Below are positions 21,006 to 32,139 of a stretch of DNA of 64,000 nucleotides, piece by piece (positions within the stretch are counted from its first letter, which is position 1; every line of letters starts with the position of its first letter). The stretch spans positions 62,001 through 126,000 of the forward strand of contig JAHLKF010000001.1 of assembly GCA_025558075.1 (NCBI GenBank), given 5' to 3'. Under the pieces are notes generated by a model. The model was not told the origin of the DNA, searched no databases, and saw only the letters and a list, made by a program, of their open reading frames with translations. A program made the position numbers and the translations under genes. Origin of the DNA: Gaertneriomyces semiglobifer. Its lineage: Eukaryota; Chytridiomycota; Chytridiomycetes; Spizellomycetales; Spizellomycetaceae.

Positions 21006-23155
21006 CTATTCACCTACGAACTCTCCACTTTTTCCTCCTGACTTACTGACGACTCTAATATTTGTGAGCTTGATAGATTTGTCGACAGCTTTGCACATGT
21101 CGTAAACAGTACAACACGCAACTGATACCGCTGTGATGGCTTCCATCTCCACACCCGTCCGCCCATGGCAAGACACTGTTGCACTAACTTGCACACTTGT
21201 GTTCTTTTCGCAAAGTGACAGGCTAACATCAATTCGCGACAACGGTAAGGGATGGCAAAGCGGGATCAGATATCCCGTCTGCTTCGCGGCGTTTACGCCA
21301 GCAATTTGTGCAACTGTCAATACATCACCCTTCTTGATGGCATTGGCCTGCACCAACGTGAAGGCCTCTTGCCCGAGTAAAACCTCCCCCTTGGCGGTTG
21401 CTGTGCGAAGCGATTCATTTTTAAGGCTAACATCCACCATTTGGGCCCGTCCAACTTCATCGGTATGCGTCAATCTAGGAGACCTAGATGAATAGTGTCG
21501 ACGAATCTGGAGTTGGGATGTGGTGCCTAATGTATGCAAATTTGCATACGCTGTATATAAGGGCAATCGTCCTGTACAATGAAATGTTCGAGTCAGAACC
21601 CAATAATAGGCGACGAACGCACGTCCTCACACCATTCTGTGGATACCCTATCCTCCGATGAGTGTCATCGGGCGATTTGGCAGTTTCTTTAACTCGTGCA
21701 TACCAGCGTGCTGTTTCTTTTTCCTCTTAACTTGCGAAGGAGCCAATGAGCTGCGATATGATGGTAAAAATAATCAAGCTACTATACCGGCTGCACTGAT
21801 GACCTCCATGAGCTCGGCATCATTTGTTCCACTTCGCACAAGGTCGCGCAGATTAACTTCCGTATTCCCAAAGAGACACACCTATGCCACTTGTCAGAAA
21901 CAGCGCCCCTCGACAACCAATCAATTCGTCATCACTCACTTTCAGATTCCCATCAGCCATGAGGCGTACTCGATTGCACGTTCCACAAAAATGGTCACTC
22001 ATTGATGTGATGAAGCCAAACTTCCCCGCAAATCCAGGAACGGTATACCCTTTCGTAGTATCATTTGGATCATCGCGGATTTTGGTGATATCAGGGTAAA
22101 CCTCGCGGATTTTTCCAAGCATTTGTTTGTAGGAAACAAATTTCTTCTCATTCCACTTGTTACCTGATGTGAGACCATTCTTAATTACCTCGACATAAGC
22201 AAAGGTGCTGAATTAGCTTACCATCGAAAGGCATATATTCAATGAATCGTACATAAAGCGGCAGGTCTTTCGTCATTTGTACAAATGGCACAACTTCTTC
22301 ATCGTTGAGACCTTTGATGACCACAGAGTTCAATTTAACTTCATCAAAACCCGTCGCACAGGCGGCATGGATGCCGTCCATCACATTTTGGAAGCCTCTT
22401 CGCCGCGTCATGAGCTCAAATTTGAATTGATCCAGGGTATCTAGGCTAATGTTCAACTTGTCTAGACCTGCCTCCTTCAGCATTGGTAGCTTCCGTTTCA
22501 ATGCTAGTCCATTGGTGGTCATCCCGATACTGCGGAGTCCCATCGGTTTTAGCGCATTCAGCCCAGCTACAATCATACTTATCAGTTCAGTAGTTAGCAC
22601 AATTAAGCTTGTTCAGGTATGGCACCTATTATTTCAATCAGATCCTTTCTGATGGTAGGCTCACCGCCAGTTAATCGTATCTTTGTAACGCCTTCATTAA
22701 CGAAGAGCGTAGCCAGCCGTACAATTTCGGCCGAGGTCAGCATGCGATCTTTGGGTTGCAAAGCTACACCTTCTTCTGGCATACAATACGTGCCTACAGG
22801 TTTTAAAAATGAATACTTAGAAGAGGTTTCCTCAGCGAGCGCCTCATTTGCCTATACATCGCAGGTTGCACTTCTCTGTCAAAGATATCCGCAAATAAGT
22901 ATGCTTGCGACCGAACGTATCAAATAAGTTCGGTCGAGGTTTCAGCCTATCAACGTCATCAATTTTCCTTTGCAACCCCAACCGTCTTTGGTCCCGTTGG
23001 TTAACCACGAGCGAGACTTCCTCTCCCATTGTGGCGGCGACAGCGGCACTGGAATAAGCTCGCCTCCGCGTCGCATTCTTCTGCAGCGCCCGCCCATAGG
23101 AAACTCGTTGCACTCCCAGTAAAGATATCCTCCCGTGCAAAGGCATGACGACCAT
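21006..23155 (-). CDS. MOCS1: MOCS1-type molybdenum cofactor gene: MoaA-like radical SAM enzyme plus MoaC (cPMP synthase)
   Basis: Shared exons 22858-23155, 22626-22793, 22222-22566, 21940-22163 and 21788-21881 encode the MoaA part. An Arg-rich mitochondrial-type N-terminus precedes the radical-SAM cluster [14 protein letters not shown]; the second FeS site is [10 protein letters not shown] plus KVCLFG. Exon 6 can be used in two ways. Used in full (21648-21730) it ends [15 protein letters not shown], giving 403 aa with the Gly-Gly tail of active MOCS1A. Cut at an internal donor (21704-21730) and joined to 21006-21571 it gives a 573-aa MoaA-MoaC fusion; both totals are multiples of three. MoaC motifs are [34 protein letters not shown] and KSGGKSGEF. 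Together these halves convert GTP to cyclic pyranopterin monophosphate in mitochondria. Splice forms are inferred, not observed. Confidence 0.9.
21572..21703 (-). other. Removable stop cassette (predicted alternative intron) between MoaA and MoaC parts
   Basis: On the minus strand a GTATGC donor follows codons for QHAG, and an acceptor TTGTACAG precedes GACGATTGCC. Removing the 132 nt takes out the last 17 MoaA codons, including the terminal Gly-Gly and the TAG stop, and leaves both sides in frame. Keeping it yields MOCS1A. This is the same logic as known for animal MOCS1 transcripts. Confidence 0.6.
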
Positions 23156-23337
23156 ATGTTGTGCAGCGAGGGCACAGGTAGTGAGAAAAGCTAAAGCTGT
23201 TTGCGGTCTGCTGCAAGTGCAGCTTCAGTAATTCACGCGTTGTTGCTATGGGTTCTTCGCCCAACTTTTTGTCACAGGCGTTTTCGATTCCGCGAAACAG
23301 CTTTTAAGCGAGGATCGCACCTATTAAATCAAGGAAA

Positions 23338-25551
23338 ATGCCACCAAAGGGTTCGGGCAAGATAGAGCAGAAGCAGGATGTACGTTTATTATTGACTTGA
23401 CGTCTGTCCACCAATCCGCTGATTTGTGGCGCCATTCGCAGGAGCTCACAGCATTCGTCATCGCCGACTCTTTTAACGAGAGGTTTCAACCCATAACGTC
23501 TAGTATCCCCAGATGTTTGATGCCGCTGGCGAACGTGCCACTCATCGAGTATACACTCGAGTTTCTCGCGATGTCGGGAGTGGAGAAGATCTATCTCGTA
23601 TGCCATGCGCACGCGCAGGCGATCCGTGACTACATTGCGTGAGTGATATTCGAGCACTGGCAATAATACTACAGTTGTCTGAGACAGTGTGGGCATAGGC
23701 GATCAAGATGGGCAGATTCTGTGGTGCCGGCTGTGGACATTATTGTGTCCAAGTCGATGTTTTGCTTCGGAGATGCGATGAGAGAACTAGATGTGCCGGG
23801 TAACATTGTCCCACAGACCAGGGAATTCATCGTCTTGCATGGGGATGTAGTAGCCAACTTCGATTTGTCAAATATTATCGAACAACATAAACGACGAAGA
23901 CAGGCGGACCCCAACACAATCATGACAATGGTTTTGAAGAAAGCATCAATTTCGCACCGTACACGCACTCACGGCGAGGAATCTCTATTTATTTTGGATG
24001 GGAAAACGAATGAATGCATACATTGGGAGTCTGCCACACTATATCCCGCGAAGGCATTTGCCGCATTCGACACTGAACGCCTTGAAAAACGGTCGGAAGT
24101 AGCCATTTACAATGACCTGATTGACGTTCAAATTGACATTTGCCAGCCGGATGTGCCCGCTCTTTATACAGAGAACTTCGATTGGCGCGAATCTCGCCGG
24201 GATTTCGTTCGTGGAGTACTAGAGTCTGAGTTGATCGGCAAGACGATATATGGCTACTTTTTGGAGGAGGGATATGCAGCGCGTGTGGCTAGTCCACAAA
24301 TGTACGATAGCGTCGCGAAGGATATTATTGGGCGGTGGGCATATCCGCTGGTGATCGAAAACAATCTCATGGCTGGAGATGCGTACAAGCATGGCAGATC
24401 CCATGTGTATAAAGCAAACGGAGTCAAACTTGCGATTACCACAGAGTTGAAGCAAAATGTCGTGATTGGTCCAGGCACAATAATTGGCGACAAAACTGTT
24501 GTTAGCAATTCGGTCGTTGGCAAAAACTGTCGTATTGGAAGCGGGGTGACCATTAGGAACGCATATATATGGGATAATTCCGTCGTAGAAGATGGATGTA
24601 CGCTGGACCGTTGCATTGTTGCCGACCATGCCCGGATTCAGGAACAAGCAGTAGTAGGCCGCGGCTGTCTCATAGCCCAGAACGTTGTTGTGCCCGCGAA
24701 ACTTATGCTCGAGAAGAACACCCGGATGGCAATGGATGCTGACGGCAACTTATCCTATTTGCGAGATGAACAACTTGCAGGATCGGATAAGGAAAGCGAT
24801 GCTGAAAATGATGAGGACCCACGGAATGCGAAGCTAACAAACATTGGGGAGACATTGCACTATAACTCCGAGGAAGATGAAATTTTCGAGGATTCTGACC
24901 CGGAGGAAGAAAGTGATTCCGAGGGCGAAGGCGGCGCCGCGGATAATGATTTCGTACGCGAAGCGGAAGCAACGCTGCATAGGGCGTTTTCGGAAGACCA
25001 CACAGTTGATATCGCATTCCTAGAGCTTAGCACACTGAAGATGTCAATGGACGTATCATTCCAGGATATAAGGAAGGTCTTGGTTCCTGCCATTTTCAAC
25101 CAAATGGATGCTTCGAACATGCCGAAAAGCGCTGCAGATGTCATCAAGCGCTGGGGTCCTTTGATTAACAAATGTACTCATGGTGGACAGGATCAGTTGG
25201 ATCTGTTGCGCCTGATTGAGGTATGACGGACTCTGTACACTAATTCTTGCTTACTTACTTACAGATGACTCGTAGGAATTTTTCAGCAGCCACGAGGATA
25301 TGATCAAGCACATGTCGCGGATTCTCCATCTTCTATATGATCAAGACGTTTTGAGTGAGGAAGCTATTATCAGATGGCATCGCGGTGTATCAGACATTCC
25401 TGCAGTTCGCAGCAAAATCAAGGAAGCTGTAAGTTGTTGCTGTTTGAAGTGCCAGCGTACGCACTTGACTAATTATGTTACATTGCACTAGTGTGCGCCT
25501 TTAGTGACATGGTTAGAGGAGGCCGAAGAAGACAGTGAGGATGATGAGTGA
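23338..25551 (+). CDS. GCD6: Translation initiation factor eIF2B subunit epsilon
   Basis: Five exons: 23338-23379, 23442-23638, 23699-25220, 25276-25428 and 25492-25551, giving 657 aa. The N-terminal nucleotidyl-transferase-like fold has ELTAFVIADSFNERFQPITS and CLMPLANVPLIEYTLEFLA. A left-handed beta-helix of hexapeptide repeats follows (GPGTIIGDKTVVSNSVVGKN, RIGSGVTIRNAYIWDNSVVE). After a very acidic linker comes the C-terminal HEAT-like W2 domain with the aromatic/acidic end VTWLEEAEEDSED. This is the catalytic subunit of the guanine-nucleotide exchange factor that reloads eIF2 with GTP and is the target of the eIF2 kinase response. Confidence 0.94.
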
Positions 25552-26109
25552 TACACTTCGCGTCACCATAATATTATTACGCACACTCATGTCGAAAGAC
25601 GCTTACAAGAGTGCAGTTGAACCAGGTTGCTCCCGTATCAGCTTGAAAAGATGCGAGTGGGTCTACCTACGGCCATGCTTTCATCACCGATGCTTTCATT
25701 GCCAATGTCGTCGGTTCTTCGTTCACTTCTGAAACTCTCATTCAACCTGTCGTTGCATCTGGTTCACTGGTATTTCCAAGTGCACTATCTTCTTCGCTCC
25801 AGCTACCGTAACCCTTGTAAGATCGCAACCCAGATCTACTTCTACTTCCGTTTGTCGTTGATCTTAACGCGTGGCTCGCTATTGGGAACAAGCACATTTC
25901 AGCGGCGAGAGGCATGAAACCGCCCACACAGACTGGCAGTTCCCGCACCATGCTTATTTGCCACCACCTGCTGTTGTCTGGGTTTTAATACCGGTTGCTT
26001 TTAGCTAGTTGGTTGGTTAGGATGCATAGTTTCCCTGTACGTTCAAAAAGTTTACAGAATTGTAAAGCTACCTACTCTCTATGCAGCTGTCTGTTGCGAA
26101 GGCTGTGAC
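25552..26109. other. Intergenic stretch between GCD6 and the tomosyn gene
   Basis: About 560 bp between two same-strand genes. Short frames here have no recognisable domain. It should contain the 3' end signals of GCD6 and the promoter and leader of the next gene; a pyrimidine-rich patch lies at about 26050-26100. Confidence 0.5.
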
Positions 26110-29100
26110 ATGAACATCCTAAAGAAACTAGCCACCGGCGCTAGTGCTCTAAACCCATACGCCAAGAGCTCTCATGGGTTTCATTTATCAGAGATTGCCC
26201 GTTTCGGCCACCACTCCATCCCGTCAACCATTGCTTATGACGAAGCACAGTCCTTGCTGGCCGTCGGGTTTGCCGACGGTTCACTGCTGGTAGCAAGCGC
26301 CCATGCTGAGGTTTGGCTTCCTAGAGCGGCAGGGCTTGGCCCCTCCAAGCTTTGCCATGTGACTTTCAAGCCTGGGGGCAAATACTTGGTTGCAGTCGAT
26401 GCTGGCAATCGGTTGCTTGTGTGGAATCTTCAAAAGCTAGTGCTTCAGTTTACACCTGTTGACTTACCAGGCCATCCTACGGCCCTTGATGTTTTGCCCA
26501 CTTCCTGGATCTATGTGGGAATCGCTGATCATGTCTTCATTTTTGATTGTGAAACCGGATCCCGGTCAACGTACACCATCCCAGCGAGCGACGACGACAG
26601 TAGCAATGGCGAGCCTCGCACTCTACCGCAAGTCACCTGTATATCTAGGAACCCTGTGGAAAGCAATCTCTTACTGATTGCTTACAACTCTGGCACTATT
26701 ATTCTCTGGGCATTGGACGACCAGCAGGTGCGGCGTCGCTTTGAACTGCCGCGTTCTGAAGGGGACCTCAATGTTTGTTGGCATCCGGATGGGCAAGTGT
26801 TTGCCGCGCATACGGGAGGCCATCTCGCTTTTTGGGAGATCAAAGGCGGTTGGCTAGATGGGCTCAAAAAGAAATCGGGACACAAACCGGCGTACGTGCG
26901 CGAATTGGATAACCTACCGAGCGAAGCGTCGACATCCCCTTTAAGGATTCATTGGCGCCGCGAGTCCGATACTGCTGCCACTACTCTCATCTGTACAACG
27001 TCATGCGGCAATGTCATAAAAGTGCAGTCTCTTCTATTCAATAGTATGGAGGATGTCCTCGCCGGAAAAGGGAAGCTAGTGTTAACCGCGACTGTGGATG
27101 CATCCGATGTTGTTTTGATCTCCGACGGCACAGCTGCCGATCGCACCGTCTACGTGAGCATCACTCATTCTGGAAAAGTAGCTTGTGCTTATGCTGATAC
27201 GAACCAGTCTCTTCGGATGGGGTCAACATTGATGTTGTTGACGTTACCTCGCGTGAGTTATGTCACTTACTCGGATTGTTCAGAATATCTTGGATGGGAA
27301 TTACAGAGCATAGTGGACAAAACCGACGCGGTACCGATACTGGGAGGGAAGTTTATCAATCAGAATGCAAAGCAAATATGGGATGTTCTTTGCACTGTAC
27401 ACGATGATGGTTCATTGCATTTCTGGCAGACAACTGTGCCTGCGTTCAAGCACCTCTTTTCATTGCCACTGCCGTCCTCACCATCGCTGTCAGACGCAAT
27501 CCGCACTTCGTTGGATCTGGAGCAGAGAGTTCTGACAGTCGTGGCAGGCACAACATTATCACTGTATCGGTGGGCTGATTCGCTTGAAGTTAGGGAGCAG
27601 CTGAAGCAAAGTGACGTTCAAAACATCGACGAGCTGATGCGCCGCTTAGATGCAGCAGTGGACGAGGTGCTACAGAATGCGATTCCCCCTCCAAACTTCG
27701 CGGACGATGCCGCGAAGGATGAGAATGCCAGTCCAGAAGAGACGCCATCTGCAAGTGATGAAAATACAACCAACGCGGATGCAAGTGAAGTTGAGTACAA
27801 AGCAGCGACCCCTTCGCCACCGTTACCGCCTAGAGCAGACGAAAATTCGTCGCCGCCATTACCCCCAAGACCGGAGGATGAATTGCCTCCATTACCGCCT
27901 CGGACACCTGAGGAGTACCTAGACCGAATCGAAGAGCTTGATGCATCGGCAGTAGACGAATGTGTTGACCATGTTGATGAACCTGGCGGACGCGTGAAGG
28001 TAACTCGGCCTTACGTTCCTCCAACAGAGGTTGGGTGGACTCTCGCTTGCACCTTGACGCATGCCGATCCTGTCACCGCTCATGTCATTGCCAAATGGGC
28101 GGGATTTTTGGTCACGGCGACGCGTGGCGGTATCCTGCATGTCGTACAGATGGACGGCGCCCGACAGGCCTCAGCCGTCATCCCCCAGTCGCCTGGCGTA
28201 TCCGTACCGCAAGACATATGTAAGATGCTCGTTGCGGACACTTACTTCAACAGAGAGTCGGCCGTACGCACGTGTATTTTCGCTGGCACAGGAAACGGAC
28301 TGATCTTCGTCTACCACCCATTCACTGATCCCGCAACTTCTGAGCTATGTTTGGAAGGAGCGCTGCTCCACAACCCGGCTGGTCCCAGTCTAGGGCCGTT
28401 ATTTATGATAGTTTTGGATGATCATGGAAGAACCGTTCGACAGCGGAATACACGACAAAGTACATCCGTGGCAGAGCACTTCCTAATTGTGACGTATCCG
28501 GATTATGTTCTTGTTATTGTCATGCAACCAAGCAAGCACTCGGAAGTGGCAGCATCCTACAAAGTATCTGACCCCAACGATGTAATAGTCAAGTCAAGTA
28601 TATGCTCAGTACGTGGTAGGTGAACTATCATGAGTCCAGCTTTTGATAGATGGGGTTCTAATGAATACCTCAGGAGAGCCAACTTTAATCAATCTTACGG
28701 CCGGCGGAAAGGTGCAAGCCTTCGAACTTCCGACTCTGACAAGACTGTGGGAAGCGAGCCTTCCAACCGGCGATAATGCGCGCCTTTCCGAAGCAGCGGT
28801 GTCAAATAACGGCCGAGTCATCAGACGGACCGGGGATAACGAGTTCCGCATGTACTACATTCTAGACGACTTGACCAGTCTGCCTGCCGTCGAAGCCCGA
28901 CTATATGATGCCACAAAGGCCACTAAGTGGGCGAAGATTAACAGAGTTGTGGTTGCCTCTTCTGGTGACAACCGCAAGCATGGGAAGCTGTTTCGCGGTT
29001 CAGGTGCCGAGGCAACTGTTGTCGTGTCAGACAGCCCATTTGGGCACGCTAAGGAAGCGTTGGCTGAACGAGGCGAGCGCCTGAACATGTTACAAGAAAG

Positions 29101-29194
29101 GTTTGGTGAGTTAGAAGACTCGTCGCATAATTTCTTATCGACCGTGAGAGAGTACAATAAGCGACAAGCGCAGAAGAAGTGGTGGCAGCTGTAG
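26110..29194 (+). CDS. SRO7: Tomosyn/SRO7 (Lgl family) exocytosis regulator with R-SNARE-like tail
   Basis: Two exons, 26110-28608 and 28640-29194, giving 1017 aa. WD40-type repeats fill the N-terminal two thirds (IPSTIAYDEAQSLLAVGFAD, VTFKPGGKYLVAVDAGNRLL, LNVCWHPDGQVFAAHTGGHL), matching the double-propeller Lgl/tomosyn/Sro7 fold. The last 60 residues (ERGERLNMLQERFGELED ... KKWWQL) form a SNARE-like helix ending in the Lys-Lys-Trp motif seen in tomosyn. The family binds t-SNAREs and Rab GTPases and controls vesicle fusion at the plasma membrane. A linker at 27820-27905 holds three PPLPPR motifs, candidate SH3-binding sites. The intron is only 31 bp by this join (donor GTACGT, acceptor GTCCAG), shorter than others in the window, so the exact junction is less certain. 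Confidence 0.85.
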
Positions 29195-29263
29195 CACTAG
29201 TAGGCAGATCTATACCCATGCAGCATACTTTCGTGTAAATATGTACACTATTCCTGCCACTAA

Positions 29264-30479
29264 TCATATTGGTGGTGACCAATAATGTGAGGCCCGAAAG
29301 AGTGCGGGATCCGTGAGTGGGAACAGCAGTGCTGCGAACAGAACTAACCCAGAAATATACGCTGCTTTGATCACTGTAGAAAGCGGTGCACGTCAGTGAG
29401 TACGTCCGTGCGAAACGAAAGAGCGAACCTTCGTACGTTTTGAATATCGCGGATAGTCATCGATCTCATCAAAAGCTGGCACACCCATGAAGTTGCAAAA
29501 CATGTGTGACACAATGGGTGCTAGTATGCTGCCTATCAAGGGAAGTAGTGTTATCGTCTTTGGTCTAATGGAAGCTAATGAACCTACTGACCGGTACGCA
29601 TTAGCAGCAGCGTCGCATACCATCCGAACAATGTAGTATATGCAAATTGAAAGGCTTTGGAGATGTTTGCCGTCAGGACCCAAGCGGGGGCCAAAAAATG
29701 ATCGAACCAAACGCACCGCAAGAGGCAATAACTTTCGTCAAGATGTCACGCGTAGCGCCCAGCCGGTGAAAGAGCTCATATCCGTGATGTGCATGAGCAA
29801 TCCCAAAAAACAGCGGTGCTCCAAACACAATCGCCGTTTTCGAAGCCCCGGCTGCGTGCAGTACTGGTACCATGCAAGCCCGAAAAACGATCTCTTCTGT
29901 CGCCGGCCCCTGAGCGAAAAAGATGGTTGTAGCGGCAAGACCACGGGTGACGTTTGGTTCAAATGGCACGGGCGATTGCGTACCACGATGTAGTTGCGCC
30001 AGGTCGTCACTTGGGGAATGGAGCTTTTAAGTCTAGCAAATATCCTTGTAGGTCTTAACTCTCCTGCCGCGTACTCCACGGTAAGCGGGCCAAGAAAAAG
30101 AATCCCGACAAGCACAAGGGCTGATAAGCTGGCCGTGAGCTCAACCTGCAGCCGGCTGGGTGATGGCAGTAGAGCAGCTGTTGTATCCTATCGAAGTAGC
30201 GATGAGATACCTTGCGCGTTATCATATGCCAGATCGCAGCCACACCTTTGAAGTTGCCCATAAGCCGGCATGGGTCACCAAGATACTCAGCACAGAAACA
30301 ACCGAAGCTGCAATCAGGCGACGTCGTATCACTCGAGGATCATTTCTGTCCAATTCACCAGGCACATCTCGGGATGCAACATATAGGACACCAACAAAAC
30401 AGATTGTAAGAAGGGCGCAAAAACCTACGGCCGCGGCCAATGGAGGCGAGAAGGCCTCCTGCTGCCCCGCTCTTAACAT
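29264..30479 (-). CDS. RCE1: CAAX prenyl protease 2 (RCE1)
   Basis: Six exons: 30246-30479, 29984-30145, 29717-29909, 29592-29654, 29437-29532 and 29264-29373, giving 285 aa. Catalytic motifs of the ABI/CPBP family are in order: the double glutamate in PATEEIVFRACM, the histidine in FFGIAHAHHG, and the final HMFCNFMGVP. FQFAYTTLFGWYATLLLMRT is a Rce1-type helix. Several hydrophobic helices are seen, fitting an ER membrane protease. Rce1 removes the last three residues of farnesylated or geranylgeranylated CAAX proteins such as Ras and a-factor. The first intron (100 bp) is the least certain; the other joins restore the family alignment. It is convergent with the tomosyn gene (69 bp between stops). 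Confidence 0.9.
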
Positions 30480-30674
30480 CAATCTTGCTGCCTGCTCCTA
30501 CTCGCGAGTTCTGGCAGCGTTTTCGAACAACGCGCTGGGCCGGCGTCAGTTGAAATGTTTTATCGAAAACAGAATTTAATCACCCGTTGGCAAGGCCTCG
30601 GATTTTTGTTGGGCAGCCCTTAGAATCAAACGACGGAGTCTTAGAACCCAGGACGACGTGCTGACCTGAAAACA

Positions 30675-31400
30675 ATGCTGAGTAGGAAGCTGCTACGGAA
30701 CTGTGCGATCACAAGCACTAAGTCGCCGCAATGGGTAGCGGCGGCAAAAAGAAGTTGGAGCTCCACTGTCGTGAAATCGCAAGGTATGTGGATCCGTCAT
30801 CAGAATGAATACTATTGCAAATTGCTGAGCTGTGTGTATTATGTAGCTGTTGCTCTGATATCAGAAGAAAATAGGCCTATATCATATACCTACGGTGTCA
30901 CAGCTGCCTCAAAACAGATGCCGCTAGCGTTGATCCGCAAGTCTCAAGTCGTTTCACTCTCAACCCAAACTTCTCCCCCAGCAGCAGAGACTTCGCTGCC
31001 GCCCGCGCCAGAGAAAAATGCACATAGTGCAGAAACCAAACACGCTTTGAATTTATTGCGGAATCAGAATAGATACTACGCCATTGTCGAAGTTAAGAAC
31101 CGACCGTACCATGTCAACCAGCACGATATCATTATTGCACCGAAAATCAAAGATCTCTCACTCGGGGACGTCATCATTTTGGATAGAGTACGAGAAATTG
31201 GAAGCACAGACTACATGTTGCAAGGAAACCCATACGTTGACCCATCGTACTTCACCATCAAGGCTACGGTGATAGAGCACCCAGTTAGTCGGGAAGTCGT
31301 GAGAGTAAAGACGAACCGCAGAGCACCGAACAAAACCGTCGTTAACCACACCCATCATACCGCATTACGAGTATCTTCAATCGAGATTAACGACCTGTAA
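30675..31400 (+). CDS. MRPL49: Mitochondrial ribosomal protein bL21m
   Basis: The frame is open from ATG 30675 to 31400 (241 codons), but a good intron sits inside: GTATGT at 30784 to ATTATGTAG at 30846, 63 bp, with no in-frame stop. Removing it gives 220 aa and joins an Arg/Ser-rich presequence to the linker. The conserved domain is residues RYYAIVEVKNRPYHVNQHD, SLGDVIILDRVREIGS and IKATVIEHPVSREVVRVKTN, the bL21 fold. bL21m binds rRNA in the mitochondrial large subunit. The start is 195 bp from the divergent RCE1 start. Confidence 0.88.
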   Translation: MLSRKLLRNCAITSTKSPQWVAAAKRSWSSTVVKSQGMWIRHQNEYYCKLLSCVYYVAVALISEENRPISYTYGVTAASKQMPLALIRKSQVVSLSTQTSPPAAETSLPPAPEKNAHSAETKHALNLLRNQNRYYAIVEVKNRPYHVNQHDIIIAPKIKDLSLGDVIILDRVREIGSTDYMLQGNPYVDPSYFTIKATVIEHPVSREVVRVKTNRRAPNKTVVNHTHHTALRVSSIEINDL

Positions 31401-31644
31401 CAGATAGACATACATCCCTTTAAGAATTATAGTTTCAAGCTGGGATGCGATAACTCGAGTATCAATCTAACGGACAATATGCATCATGTACACAATGGCT
31501 ATATGGCAGCTTAAGAGCGTTTTAAGCCTTGACTGGGGGAAGGCCGGGGATTTGGGGGGAGCTGCTCCTGGCACGCCTCCTGCCATCTGATGAATGCAAA
31601 AGAGTCAAGCAGGTACTCAACCTTGATACTGACTGTGCGTAATA

Positions 31645-32139
31645 TCATACCTGCTGGGCTTGCTGTTGTTGTTGTCTCATCTGGGCTTCTTGTTGGAAGA
31701 CGAACTGTTCTCGCTCCAGCTCCAGAGCAACTGGGAGGACGACTAACATGGCACCAGTGGCCACAACCCAGGCAGCGCTTCCAACCCACTTTGTGGCACC
31801 CCACACATTGCTTGTGAGGCCTTTAACAGAGCTGGTGATCTTCCTTCTGGTTGTTGGTGGGATGATGTCGGCCAAGGCAGTGATACGTTCTAGCAAAGTC
31901 TCGTCTTCGTATTCATCTTCCTCATCGTCCGCCAAGTCTTCCAGCTCTTGAGCCAAATCATCCTGGTCGGAGGGTATACTTTCATCGTCGCTACTCTCAT
32001 CATGCGGTTCGTCGACGTAGTCAGAATCGTCATCGTCCTCTTGCAGGTCATTGAGGGCAGAAATCAGAGGGTCGTCAGAAGCAGGACCTTCTTTGAGCAC
32101 AACCGTCTCAGTAACGCTGACTTCAGTTAGTTCCACCAT
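31645..32139 (-). CDS. TOM22: Mitochondrial import receptor TOM22
   Basis: Single open frame, 164 aa. A strongly acidic N-terminal cytosolic domain (long runs of Asp/Glu) is followed by DETLLERITALADIIPPTTR, the most conserved Tom22 segment. One transmembrane helix comes next (WGATKWVGSAAWVVATGAML), then a short Gln-rich intermembrane-space tail. Tom22 is the central receptor of the outer-membrane TOM complex, passing preproteins from Tom20/Tom70 to the Tom40 pore. The last codons read CAG-CAG-GTATGA, a possible splice donor. Two in-frame acceptors downstream (before 31586 and about 31576) would replace the final Val with a Pro-rich tail ending at 31467 or 31511. The unspliced form already has normal family length. 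Confidence 0.9.
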   Translation of the reverse strand: MVELTEVSVTETVVLKEGPASDDPLISALNDLQEDDDDSDYVDEPHDESSDDESIPSDQDDLAQELEDLADDEEDEYEDETLLERITALADIIPPTTRRKITSSVKGLTSNVWGATKWVGSAAWVVATGAMLVVLPVALELEREQFVFQQEAQMRQQQQQAQQV

